This document shows positions 56,559 to 64,000 of a DNA stretch of 64,000 bases, one piece after another. The stretch comes from Treponema sp. (lineage in GTDB: Bacteria > Spirochaetota > Spirochaetia > Treponematales > Breznakiellaceae): NCBI GenBank assembly GCA_009777335.1, contig WRMC01000004.1:62001-126000 (forward strand). The letters are read 5' to 3'. Both the position numbers and the translations under genes were made by a program. The notes under the pieces are model-generated. The model had not been told where the DNA came from. It did not search any database and worked only from the letters and a program-made list of their open reading frames with translations. Numbering within the stretch: position 1 is the first letter of the stretch; every line of letters begins with the position of its first letter.

Positions 56559-58724
56559 ATGGCGGTTAAAACGAAAAAGACGGCAGCGAAAAAGACAGAA
56601 GAAAAAAAGACCCTCGTCATAGTTGAATCTCCGGCCAAGGCCAAGACCATCGAAAAATACCTGGGCAATGATTACAACGTAAAGGCCTCCATGGGGCACC
56701 TTATCGATCTGCCGAAATCCCGGCTGGCCATAAACGTGGAGAGCAATTTTGAACCCGAATATATCACCGTCCGCGGAAGGGCCAAGCTTTTAAAGGAGCT
56801 TCAAGGGGATGCAAAAAAAGCTAATTCGGTCCTCCTGGCCAGTGATAATGACCGGGAAGGGGAAGCTATAGCCTGGCATTTAAAAAACGCCATCTCGGCA
56901 AAATTCGATCAGGTTCCCATTAAACGGATTAGCTTTAACGAGATAACCCCCGCGGCCATCAAAGAGGCCGTCGCCAGTCCCACCGAAATAGACGAATCCA
57001 AGGTGAATGCCCAGAAGGCCCGAAGGGTCCTGGATCGCCTGGTGGGGTACAACCTTTCTCCCCTGCTCTGGAAGAAGGTAAAAAACGGCCTTTCGGCTGG
57101 TAGGGTCCAGTCGGTGGCTCTGCGCCTTATCTGCGAACGGGAAAAGGAAGTGGAATCATTTATCCCCGAAGAATTTTGGACCCTGGAGGCAGACTTTAAG
57201 GTGGGTAAGACCTCCTACACGGCCCAACTTGTTTCCTGGAACGATGAAAAGCCGGTCTTAAAAAACGAAGCAGAGGTGAGGGCTATCATAGGCATGATAG
57301 AAAACGGGGTTTGCCAGGTATCGGAGGTCCGGGAAGTAGAACGAACCATCAGGCCCAGACCCCCCTTTACCACCTCCCAGCTCCAGCAGACCGCAGCAAA
57401 CCGCCTGGGTTTCACCAGCCGCAAGACCATGCAGATCGCCCAGCAGCTCTACGAAGGGGTAAACCTGGGGGAGTCCAGGGTGGGTCTTATTACCTACATG
57501 AGGACCGACTCGGTGCGGATCTCCGCCACTGCCCTGGAAGAGGTCCGGCGCTGGATTGCAGACAAGTATCCCAAGGACCTCCCAGCTGAAGCTCTTGAGT
57601 ACTCCACCGGAAGGCGTTCCCAGGATGCCCACGAGGCCATCCGTCCTACCTTTGTAGAATATACCCCGGATAACATTAAAGAATTTCTTACCCGGGATCA
57701 GTTAAGGATCTACACCATCATTTGGGAACGGTTCGTTTCTTCCCAGATGAACAATGCCCGTTCCAGAACCGTCAGCGTAGACATATCGGTGGGGGAGGAG
57801 GGCTCTTCCGGGATCTTCCGGATCACCGGGACCAAAATTATCGAAAAGGGTTTTTACCAGGTCATGAAGCTCCTGGCATCCAAGGACGAAAAAGGAAAAC
57901 CCTACCCGGCCTTAAAAAAAGGAAGCAAGGTAAGCGTCGATACCTTCCGTCCCGAGCAGCATTTTACCCAGGGTCCGGCCCGTTTTACCGACGCTTCCAT
58001 CGTAAAGACCCTGGAAGAAAAGGGTATAGGCCGCCCTTCTACCTATGTTCCCATTATTTCGGTTTTATTGGATCGCTACTATGTGACCCGTTCCAATAAG
58101 CAGCTGGTCCCCACCATCCTGGGCCGGATGATAAACGAACTATTAGTCGAGAATTTCCCCCAGGTGATAGATGCGGGCTTTACGGCTTTTATGGAAACCA
58201 AACTCGACGAGGTCGAAGAGAGCCATGCCTACTGGCCCGACATGATCCGGGAGTTCTGGGACCCCTTTAAAGATCAGGTAGAGGAGGTGGGTAAGTCCCT
58301 GGAATCCTACAAGGGATCCTTAGATGAAGTAACCGATTATATCTGCGAAAAATGCGGAAAGAATCTGATAAAGAAGCTGGGGCGTTTTGGCTTCTTCTTG
58401 GCCTGTTCGGGGTTTCCTGACTGCCGCAATACCCGGTCCATCCCCCTGGCAAAGTGCCCCAAGTGTGAGGGAGACATAGTGTCCCGAAAAACCAAGGGCC
58501 GGGGCAAGGAGTTCTACGGCTGCACCAGATACCCGGACTGCGATTTTATCAGCCACTTTAAGCCCCTTAACCAGGACTGTCCCAACTGCGGGCATTTTCT
58601 GGTAGAAAAGACCGACAAGAAAAACGGCAGCCATAAGGCCTGCATAAATCCGGACTGCGATTACCTGCGCTCCGCCGACATCGAAGCAGAAACCCTGCCC
58701 ATGGAAGAAGAAAGGGATGACTAA
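56559..58724 (+). CDS. topA: DNA topoisomerase I
   Basis: 721 residues from ATG 56559 (ATG 56550 is an alternative). Toprim start VIVESPAKAKTIEKYLG, SDNDREGEAIAWHL metal site, active-site tyrosine in GLITYMRTDSVRIS near 313, and ERFVSSQMNNARSR. The C-terminal ~130 residues carry three four-cysteine zinc ribbons (CEKC...CSGFPDC; CPKC...CTRYPDC; CPNC...CINPDC). Relaxes negative supercoils. Overlaps the next xer gene by eight bases. Confidence 0.97.
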   Translation: MAVKTKKTAAKKTEEKKTLVIVESPAKAKTIEKYLGNDYNVKASMGHLIDLPKSRLAINVESNFEPEYITVRGRAKLLKELQGDAKKANSVLLASDNDREGEAIAWHLKNAISAKFDQVPIKRISFNEITPAAIKEAVASPTEIDESKVNAQKARRVLDRLVGYNLSPLLWKKVKNGLSAGRVQSVALRLICEREKEVESFIPEEFWTLEADFKVGKTSYTAQLVSWNDEKPVLKNEAEVRAIIGMIENGVCQVSEVREVERTIRPRPPFTTSQLQQTAANRLGFTSRKTMQIAQQLYEGVNLGESRVGLITYMRTDSVRISATALEEVRRWIADKYPKDLPAEALEYSTGRRSQDAHEAIRPTFVEYTPDNIKEFLTRDQLRIYTIIWERFVSSQMNNARSRTVSVDISVGEEGSSGIFRITGTKIIEKGFYQVMKLLASKDEKGKPYPALKKGSKVSVDTFRPEQHFTQGPARFTDASIVKTLEEKGIGRPSTYVPIISVLLDRYYVTRSNKQLVPTILGRMINELLVENFPQVIDAGFTAFMETKLDEVEESHAYWPDMIREFWDPFKDQVEEVGKSLESYKGSLDEVTDYICEKCGKNLIKKLGRFGFFLACSGFPDCRNTRSIPLAKCPKCEGDIVSRKTKGRGKEFYGCTRYPDCDFISHFKPLNQDCPNCGHFLVEKTDKKNGSHKACINPDCDYLRSADIEAETLPMEEERDD

Positions 58725-59655
58725 AACCAAAAGTGCCGAAGCGCCTACCCTGGGAAACACCCATGTCAGGGAATATTTAGATTACCTCTCTGCCGTCCGG
58801 GGAGTTTCGGAGCGCACCCTTTCGGCCTATGGCCAGGACTTAAGCCACTTTTGCAATTACTGCCATAACCATGGCATAGAGCCCGAAAAGGCCACCCCCG
58901 AAGAGGTCCGCCTTTTTATCGGCGATCTCTCTGCCGATGGAAACGCCTCGGTCAGCGTGAACCGCCGGCTCTCTTCTATCCGGGGCTACTACCGCTGGCT
59001 CCAGAGGTTTTCCTTCCGTACTGACGATCCCTCTTCGCCCATTAAAAATCTCAAGACCCCCAAGACCCTTCCTGCCTTTTTATGGGAAGCCGAGATGGCC
59101 CACTTTTCCGAGCTCCCCGACAAGGCGGGGATCCTCTGGCCCGAGCGTGATAAGGCCCTCATCCTGGTCATGTACTCGGCGGGGCTCCGGATCTCAGAGA
59201 CCGCTTCCTTAAGCCTCCCGAAGCTCGAAAAGGATATAAGCGGGGCCAGGATCATGGGAAAGGGGAATAAAGAGAGGCAGGTCTTCTTTTCCGAAGAGGC
59301 CCGCCTGGCCCTGATTAGTTACCTGGAGGCCCGGCAGGAAAAAATAAAGGCCGAAAGGCCCACCGACAGACTCTTTATCAGCCTCAAAGGGGCCCCCCTC
59401 TCGGTGCCGGGCCTGCGATGGATCATCAACAAGTACGGCGAAAGATCCGGCCTGGGCAAGAATGTAAATCCCCATTCCCTGCGGCATAGTTTTGCCACCC
59501 ATCTGGTTAATTCGGGCTGCGATGTCCGGGTGGTTCAGGAACTGCTGGGCCATTCCAGCATCAGCACCACCCAGCGCTACACCCATGTCAATATTGAAGG
59601 CCTGCGTAAGGTATATACAAAAGCCCATCCCCATGGGGGGCAAAGGAAACAATAG
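58717..59655 (+). CDS. xerD: Tyrosine recombinase XerD/CodV-like
   Basis: 312 residues. [40 protein letters not shown] and [17 protein letters not shown] supply the catalytic R, K, H, R, H, Y. Position topA-xer-hslV matches topA-codV-clpQ of Bacillus, where CodV is a XerC-type recombinase, so the D label is tentative. Stop overlaps the hslV GTG start by one base. Confidence 0.9.
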   Translation: MTKTKSAEAPTLGNTHVREYLDYLSAVRGVSERTLSAYGQDLSHFCNYCHNHGIEPEKATPEEVRLFIGDLSADGNASVSVNRRLSSIRGYYRWLQRFSFRTDDPSSPIKNLKTPKTLPAFLWEAEMAHFSELPDKAGILWPERDKALILVMYSAGLRISETASLSLPKLEKDISGARIMGKGNKERQVFFSEEARLALISYLEARQEKIKAERPTDRLFISLKGAPLSVPGLRWIINKYGERSGLGKNVNPHSLRHSFATHLVNSGCDVRVVQELLGHSSISTTQRYTHVNIEGLRKVYTKAHPHGGQRKQ

Positions 59656-60200
59656 TGGAAAAACTTGAAGTCCGGGCAACCACGGTTCTGGCGGTAAGAC
59701 GGAATGGCCAGGTTGCCATGGCCGCAGACGGCCAGGTTAGTTTTGGCCCCACGGTGATGAAGAACAATGCCCGAAAGGTCCGGAGGCTCATGGACGGCAA
59801 GATCCTCTGCGGATTCGCCGGGGCCACCGCCGATGTCTTTGCCCTCTTTGATCGCTTCGAGGCCAAGCTAAAGGAGTACTCGGGGGATCTGCTCCGTTCA
59901 GCGGTGGAGCTTGCCCGGGAATGGCGGACCGACCGGGCCCTGCGCCGCCTGGAGGCCATGCTCTTGGCGGCGGATCTCCATAAGACCCTTTTGATCTCCG
60001 GCACCGGAGATGTCATAGAGCCCGCCAACGATGCCCTGGCCATAGGTTCGGGGGGCAATTTTGCCTATGCAGCGGCCCTGGCTTTTCTGGACGGTTCAGA
60101 TTTAAGCGCCCGGGAAATAGCTCTGCGGAGCTTAAAAATTGCCGGAGATATCTGTGTCTACACCAACGATCAGATAACCCTGGAAGAACTGAACCCATAA
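59655..60200 (+). CDS. hslV: HslV protease subunit
   Basis: 181 residues, GTG start. The mature-type sequence [23 protein letters not shown] begins at residue 9, so a short leader (MEKLEVRA) precedes the catalytic threonine and must be removed or the start lies further in; E. coli HslV has only Met before Thr1. [12 protein letters not shown] and lysine/serine residues of the proteasome-like site are conserved. Forms the two-ring HslVU protease. Confidence 0.95.
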   Translation: MEKLEVRATTVLAVRRNGQVAMAADGQVSFGPTVMKNNARKVRRLMDGKILCGFAGATADVFALFDRFEAKLKEYSGDLLRSAVELAREWRTDRALRRLEAMLLAADLHKTLLISGTGDVIEPANDALAIGSGGNFAYAAALAFLDGSDLSAREIALRSLKIAGDICVYTNDQITLEELNP

Positions 60201-60212
60201 AGGAGGGGAGCC

Positions 60213-61757
60213 ATGAATGATCAATATGATAACCTAAATCGACTTACCCCCAGAGAAATCGTTTCCGAACTGGATAAATATATTGTGGGTCAGAAGAAGG
60301 CTAAACGGGCGGTGGCGGTAGCTCTGCGCAACCGGATCCGCCGCTTAAAAATAAGCGACGACATGAGGGAAGACATCACCCCGAAAAACATTCTTATGAT
60401 AGGCCCCACGGGGGTGGGAAAAACCGAGATCGCCCGGCGCCTAGCCAAGCTTACGGGCTCCCCTTTTATCAAGGTAGAGGCAACCAAGTATACCGAAGTT
60501 GGCTATGTGGGCCGGGATGTGGAATCCATGATCCGGGATCTCATGTCCGCGGGGGTCCAGATGGTTAAACAGGAGATGCAGGAGACCGTTACCCTGGAAG
60601 CCGAAAAGAGGGCCGAAGAAGCCCTGCTGGATCTCTTGCTTCCAGGGACGGGCAAGAAGACCAAGAAAAAGGCCCCCAGTTCTCCGGTGGTCCGGCCCAT
60701 GGGCACCTTTTCCATCCCCGGAGGGGGGAACTCCGGCTCTTCCCTCATGGGGACGGCCATACAGATAGGGATCCCCGCCAAGAAGGGGGCTCCCCCGTCC
60801 AACGAAGGAGATGATACCCAGGCCCTTCCTGTCGAAGAGGCAGAGGAGCCCGCAGCCAAGGAAGCTGCAGAAGGGGCAGCCCAGACCAGGGAGAAATTCC
60901 GGGCCATGTTACGGGCAGGGAAGCTCGAAGACAGGACGGTAGAAGTTACCATTAGCCAGAGCCCCCAATTCCCGGCCTTCGAAATGATGGGGGCCAATAT
61001 GGAAGACATAGAATCCAGCCTCTCAGGCATCGCCGGGTTCTTTGGGGGGGGAAAAAAGAAAAAGGTGGTCACCGTAAAAAGGGCCCGGGACATCCTTATC
61101 GCCGAAGAATCGGAAAAGCTCATCGACCGGGACCGGGTTAACGACGAGGCCCGCCAGAGGGTAGAACAGACGGGGATAGTCTTTATCGACGAGATGGACA
61201 AGATCGCTGTGAAGAACGACCGGGGCAGCGGGCCCGATGTTTCCCGCGAAGGGGTCCAGCGGGACATTCTGCCCATCGTAGAAGGGGCCATCGTTAACAC
61301 CAAATGGGGGCCCGTAAATACCGAGCACATCCTCTTTATAGCTGCCGGGGCTTTTAACCTGGCCAAGCCATCGGACCTCATCCCCGAACTCCAGGGCCGC
61401 TTTCCCCTCAGGGTAGAGCTGGACTCCCTGGGCAAAGATGACTTCCTCCGCATCCTGACGGAGCCAAAGAACGCCCTTACCAAGCAGTATGTGGAGCTCA
61501 TGGCCACCGAAGAGGTAGAAATTGAGTTCACCCCCGATGCGATAGAACACCTGGCGGCCCTGGCGGCGGAGGTTAACTCCCGGCTGGAAAACATAGGGGC
61601 CCGGCGGCTCCATACCATCATGGAGGCCCTTCTCGAAGAGCTCTCCTTTGAAGCTCCCGATATTAGCCCCGCCAAGGTGCCCATTACGGTGGATTACGTG
61701 AACGAAAAGCTCAGCACCCTCGTAAAAGATCAGGATCTGGGGAGATATATTTTGTGA
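60213..61757 (+). CDS. hslU: HslU ATPase subunit
   Basis: 514 residues, AAGGAGGGG before the ATG. Walker A IGPTGVGKTE near 64-71, Walker B GIVFIDEMDKIAVK near 325, sensor and pore motif ATKYTEVGYVGRD, and the C-terminal end DLGRYIL that docks in HslV. The I-domain holds an insertion near residues 145-225, low-complexity and rich in Lys, Gly, Pro, Ala and Glu; usual length is about 443-470. Unfolds substrates for HslV. Its stop overlaps a flagellar promoter. Confidence 0.96.
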   Translation: MNDQYDNLNRLTPREIVSELDKYIVGQKKAKRAVAVALRNRIRRLKISDDMREDITPKNILMIGPTGVGKTEIARRLAKLTGSPFIKVEATKYTEVGYVGRDVESMIRDLMSAGVQMVKQEMQETVTLEAEKRAEEALLDLLLPGTGKKTKKKAPSSPVVRPMGTFSIPGGGNSGSSLMGTAIQIGIPAKKGAPPSNEGDDTQALPVEEAEEPAAKEAAEGAAQTREKFRAMLRAGKLEDRTVEVTISQSPQFPAFEMMGANMEDIESSLSGIAGFFGGGKKKKVVTVKRARDILIAEESEKLIDRDRVNDEARQRVEQTGIVFIDEMDKIAVKNDRGSGPDVSREGVQRDILPIVEGAIVNTKWGPVNTEHILFIAAGAFNLAKPSDLIPELQGRFPLRVELDSLGKDDFLRILTEPKNALTKQYVELMATEEVEIEFTPDAIEHLAALAAEVNSRLENIGARRLHTIMEALLEELSFEAPDISPAKVPITVDYVNEKLSTLVKDQDLGRYIL

Positions 61758-61784
61758 TAAAGATAAAATTTTGCCTGCCGATGA
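61758..61784 (+). promoter_or_regulatory. Sigma-28 (FliA-type) promoter before flgB
   Basis: TAAA (61758-61761), exact 15-base spacer, GCCGATGA (61777-61784): four of four and seven of eight matches to TAAA-N15-GCCGATAA. It begins one base after the hslU stop; the start point would be near 61792, about 14 bases before the flgB ATG and just upstream of its GGGAGAA ribosome site. Confidence 0.75.
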
Positions 61785-61805
61785 TTGAAATAGGGAGAAT
61801 TTCCA

Positions 61806-62228
61806 ATGGTAGTGAATAACAATTTTAGTCAGACCATAGACCTCATACACCGGGGAATGAGCGCCTCATCCTTGCGGCAGGCGGTGATCGCAAACAATCT
61901 GGCCAATGCGGATGTGCCCAATTTTAAGCGCACCGACGTAAACTTCGAAAGCGAGCTGGCCCGGGCCCTTAACACCGAGCGGCAAAGGCCCGTATTGGAG
62001 CTGCGGCAGACCAATCCCATGCACATCTCCAATTGGCAGCCCAGGAACTACCAGGATGTGGAACCCCGCCGGGTACTGGATTACCTTACCCAGTCGGATA
62101 ACAACGGAAACAATGTGGATGCAGAGGCGGAGTTTAACCTCCTCTTAAAGAACCAGCTGCGCTACATGCTGCTGGCCCAGATGGCTACCTACGAGTACAG
62201 CCAGATAAACATGGTCCTCCGGGGCTAA
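61806..62228 (+). CDS. flgB: Flagellar proximal rod protein FlgB
   Basis: 140 residues. Begins TIDLIHRGMSASSLRQAVIANNLANADVPNFKR, the rod-protein N-terminal motif, and ends AEFNLLLKNQLRYMLLAQM...INMVLRG. GGGAGAATTTCC precedes the ATG. Forms the proximal rod with FlgC and FliE. First gene after the sigma-28-type promoter. Confidence 0.96.
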   Translation: MVVNNNFSQTIDLIHRGMSASSLRQAVIANNLANADVPNFKRTDVNFESELARALNTERQRPVLELRQTNPMHISNWQPRNYQDVEPRRVLDYLTQSDNNGNNVDAEAEFNLLLKNQLRYMLLAQMATYEYSQINMVLRG

Positions 62229-62239
62229 GGAGTTAATTC

Positions 62240-62701
62240 ATGGGAATTTTTACCGCCATTAATATAGCTTCATCGGGGATGTCGGCCCAAAGAACCAGGG
62301 CCGATGTGATTGCCGATAACATCGCCAATGTTAACACCACCCGGACCAACGAGGGCGGGGCCTACCGGCGGAGCCGGGTCATCATGAGACCCCGGGTAGA
62401 CAGTCCCTATTGGCGCTCCCCCTTTCTGCCCGATGGCTTGGACAACGGGCTTGGACAGGGAGTGAGGATCCAGGAAATCCAGAAGGACTATAAAACCGAA
62501 AACACCTATGTCTACGATCCCAGCCATCCTGATGCCATCCTTACGGGCCCCAGGGCAGGGTATGTAGAAATGCCCAACGTAGATATCGTCACCGAAATGG
62601 TAGATATGATCGCCGCTTCCAGGGCCTACGAAGCCAATGCAGCGGTAGTAGACGGAGCCAAGGCCATGTTCCAAAGAGCATTGGACATAGGCTCCAGGTA
62701 A
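62240..62701 (+). CDS. flgC: Flagellar proximal rod protein FlgC
   Basis: 153 residues. MGIFTAINIASSGMSAQRTRADVIADNIANVNTTRT and the C-terminal VEMPNVDIVTEMVDMIAASRAYEANAAVVD are the paired rod/hook helices. AAGGAG upstream, 11 bases after flgB. Confidence 0.97.
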   Translation: MGIFTAINIASSGMSAQRTRADVIADNIANVNTTRTNEGGAYRRSRVIMRPRVDSPYWRSPFLPDGLDNGLGQGVRIQEIQKDYKTENTYVYDPSHPDAILTGPRAGYVEMPNVDIVTEMVDMIAASRAYEANAAVVDGAKAMFQRALDIGSR

Positions 62702-62723
62702 TAAACATTAAGGGGAGGGAAGT

Positions 62724-63110
62724 ATGTCTTTAATTAATCCTACATTATTTAATCTGGGCAATGTCCAGGAAATGGCCCTAAGGATCACCCATCCGGATCA
62801 CCGCCAGACAGGGCGGGAGCAGTTCCAGGCCCAGGGCCAGGGGATGATCGAAACCGGAAGAACCCTGGGAGCCGATATGTCGATCCGTTCAGGGACCTTT
62901 AGCGAAGCAATGCTTCACGCCCTGGATCAGGTAAGCGCCTATCAGCAAATTGCCAGTGCCACCAATCAGGCGGCCCTTTTGGACCCGGATTCCATCAACG
63001 TAGAAGACGTTACCATGGCCCAGGCTCAGGCAAGTATTTCTTTGAATATAACCCGGAATGTGCTGAACCGGCTGGTTCAGGGCTGGAGGGATTTAATTAA
63101 CACCAGGTAA
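62724..63110 (+). CDS. fliE: Flagellar hook-basal body protein FliE
   Basis: 128 residues. The C-terminal ~75 residues are typical FliE (FSEAMLHALDQVSAYQQIASA, LDPDSINVEDVTMAQAQASISLNITRNVLNRLVQGWRDLINTR); the first ~45 residues are an extension. Connects the MS ring to the rod. Good GGGGAGGG site. Confidence 0.95.
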   Translation: MSLINPTLFNLGNVQEMALRITHPDHRQTGREQFQAQGQGMIETGRTLGADMSIRSGTFSEAMLHALDQVSAYQQIASATNQAALLDPDSINVEDVTMAQAQASISLNITRNVLNRLVQGWRDLINTR

Positions 63111-63134
63111 ACGCCTTTTATAGGGGGGGGAAAA

Positions 63135-64000
63135 ATGGAATGGTTTAGAAGAATATTATCACAGGTAATGGCCCTGTGGGGCAGATGGAGCATGGTCCAA
63201 AAGCTCGTGCTCGTCGGCATTGTCGGTATCACCATAGTGGGGCTCGTGGTCCTGGTAACAGTGTCCTCCACACCCACCCTGGTTCCAGTCATCGATGCAC
63301 CTATCCGGGACGAAGTGGCCCGGGACAGGATAGTCCTTAGGCTTAATCAAGAGGGGGTGCGGGCTACCGTAAGCCCCGCAGGGGTCATCATGGTAAGCGA
63401 CCTGGTGACAGCCCAGAGGATGCGGGGCATCCTGATCCGGGAAGACCTCATTCCCACGGGCATAGATCCCTGGAACATCTTTGACCGGGAACGGTGGACC
63501 ATCACCGATTTTGAAAGGAACGTCAACCTCAGGCGGGCCATAACCCAAATGGTAAGCGATCATATCCGGGCCCTGGACGATGTGGACAATGTGAATGTGA
63601 TCATCGCCTTCCCCGAGGACCGGCTTTTTGCCTCCGAGCAGAACCCCATTACCGCCTCGGTATCGCTTACTCCCAAGCCCGGCAGCGACATTAACACCAA
63701 CCGCCGGAAAATCGAGGGGATCCAGAAGCTTTTAAGGCTCGCCGTTGAGGGCCTGCAGGATGAAAACATCGTTATCACCGATCATACCGGGCTGGTCTTA
63801 AACGATTTTGAGGGCCTGGCCGAATGGGATAGGCTGAGCCGGATAGAACGGGAAACCCGGATGATCCAGCGCCTGGAGGCCCAGTACCGGGCCAAGATCC
63901 TGTCTTCCCTCCAGAGCACCTATGGGACCGACCGGGTCCGGGATCTGGATATACGGATCACCATGGACATGTCCCAGAGGACCGTATCTACCGAAGAATT
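63135..64000 (+). CDS. fliF: Flagellar MS-ring protein FliF (C-terminus outside window)
   Basis: Starts at ATG 63135 behind GGGGGGGG AAAA and is open to the window end (288 codons of about 550). One N-terminal membrane helix (VLVGIVGITIVGLVVLVTVSS), then the ring-building domains: VARDRIVLRLNQEGV, SPAGVIMVSDLVTAQRMRGILI, EDLIPTG and VNVIIAFPEDRLFASEQNPITASVSLTPKPG typical of FliF/YscJ. Forms the base of the flagellar motor. Last gene seen; fliG and others probably follow. Confidence 0.95.
   Translation, partial: MEWFRRILSQVMALWGRWSMVQKLVLVGIVGITIVGLVVLVTVSSTPTLVPVIDAPIRDEVARDRIVLRLNQEGVRATVSPAGVIMVSDLVTAQRMRGILIREDLIPTGIDPWNIFDRERWTITDFERNVNLRRAITQMVSDHIRALDDVDNVNVIIAFPEDRLFASEQNPITASVSLTPKPGSDINTNRRKIEGIQKLLRLAVEGLQDENIVITDHTGLVLNDFEGLAEWDRLSRIERETRMIQRLEAQYRAKILSSLQSTYGTDRVRDLDIRITMDMSQRTVSTEE

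Noticed and set aside
54634..59655. The two tyrosine recombinases as an integrase of a mobile element
   Set aside because: Both sit in a housekeeping division operon with overlapping genes; no attachment repeats, transposase or phage genes are nearby.
60503..61684. 393-codon open frame on the minus strand inside hslU
   Set aside because: Exactly antisense to hslU, with Ser/Arg/Met-rich composition from high-GC codon bias and no ribosome site; hslU has full family conservation.
1..64000. CRISPR arrays, tRNA or rRNA genes
   Set aside because: No regularly spaced direct repeats, no cloverleaf-type segments and no rRNA-like stretches were seen in the short intergenic spaces.

Overview
The window is a high-GC (roughly mid-50s %, judged by eye) stretch of a spirochaete chromosome, most likely a Treponema-clade organism outside the T. 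pallidum/T. denticola groups (for example a termite-gut type). The evidence is the gene content and order: two FlaA-type periplasmic flagellar sheath genes; a TatT/TatP/fused DctQM TRAP transporter as in T. pallidum; many exported or lipoprotein genes of treponemal style; and a division/flagellar block (mraZ-rsmH-ftsL-murF-mraY-ftsW-ftsQ-ftsA-ftsZ-xer-dprA-topA-xer-hslV-hslU-flgB-flgC-fliE-fliF) that matches treponemal order and also resembles the dprA-topA-codV-clpQ-clpY-flgB region of Bacillus.

Layout. 1-2440: partial hybrid sensor histidine kinase (minus strand, runs off the left edge). 2583-7998: ABC importer operon of the Ugp/Mal type with an intracellular alkaline-phosphatase-superfamily phosphodiesterase inside it. 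8083-10450: small exported protein, beta-barrel and FecR-domain protein, closed by a terminator shared with a convergent YodC-like gene. 10875-15271: ankyrin-repeat protein, a YjbH-like outer-membrane protein and a three-gene ABC-2 exporter. 15275-15937: an AT-rich MntA/HepT nucleotidyltransferase-HEPN module with a strong promoter predicted to give a leaderless mRNA. 15950-21712: TRAP transporter operon and phosphohexomutase. 21827-28452: outer-membrane and surface lipoproteins, a DUF4105 (Lnb-like) membrane protein, small conserved proteins and a parvulin; a long palindromic repeat lies at about 22.9 kb.

28449-31994 (minus): infC-rpmI-rplT followed by a ZapB-like coiled-coil gene, an in-frame ZapA-ManA fusion and a YaiI/YqxD gene, apparently one operon. 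32749-33747: fructose-bisphosphate aldolase. 33791-41973: a carbohydrate island (GH2 beta-mannosidase, two SDR oxidoreductases, RraA-like protein, enolase-superfamily dehydratase, FadR-type regulator, D-2-hydroxyacid dehydrogenase) with a repeated candidate operator. It sits between the aldolase and flaA, which as I recall are neighbours in T. pallidum. 43131-44793: flaA pair behind a perfect sigma-70 promoter. 44791-45721: a possible nuclease/winged-helix protein and a small partner.

45863-64000: the division cluster starts with a promoter and three 10-bp-spaced MraZ boxes. It continues through chromosome-dimer resolution, DNA processing and HslVU into the flagellar basal-body genes, where a sigma-28-type promoter overlaps the end of hslU. 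fliF runs off the right edge. No rRNA, tRNA, CRISPR array or transposase was seen, and there is no gene-free stretch above 300 bp.

The strongest items for follow-up are the ZapA-ManA fusion, the phosphodiesterase in the Ugp-like operon, the carbohydrate island with its operator, the MraZ boxes, the sigma-28 promoter before flgB, and the leaderless mntA-hepT promoter.
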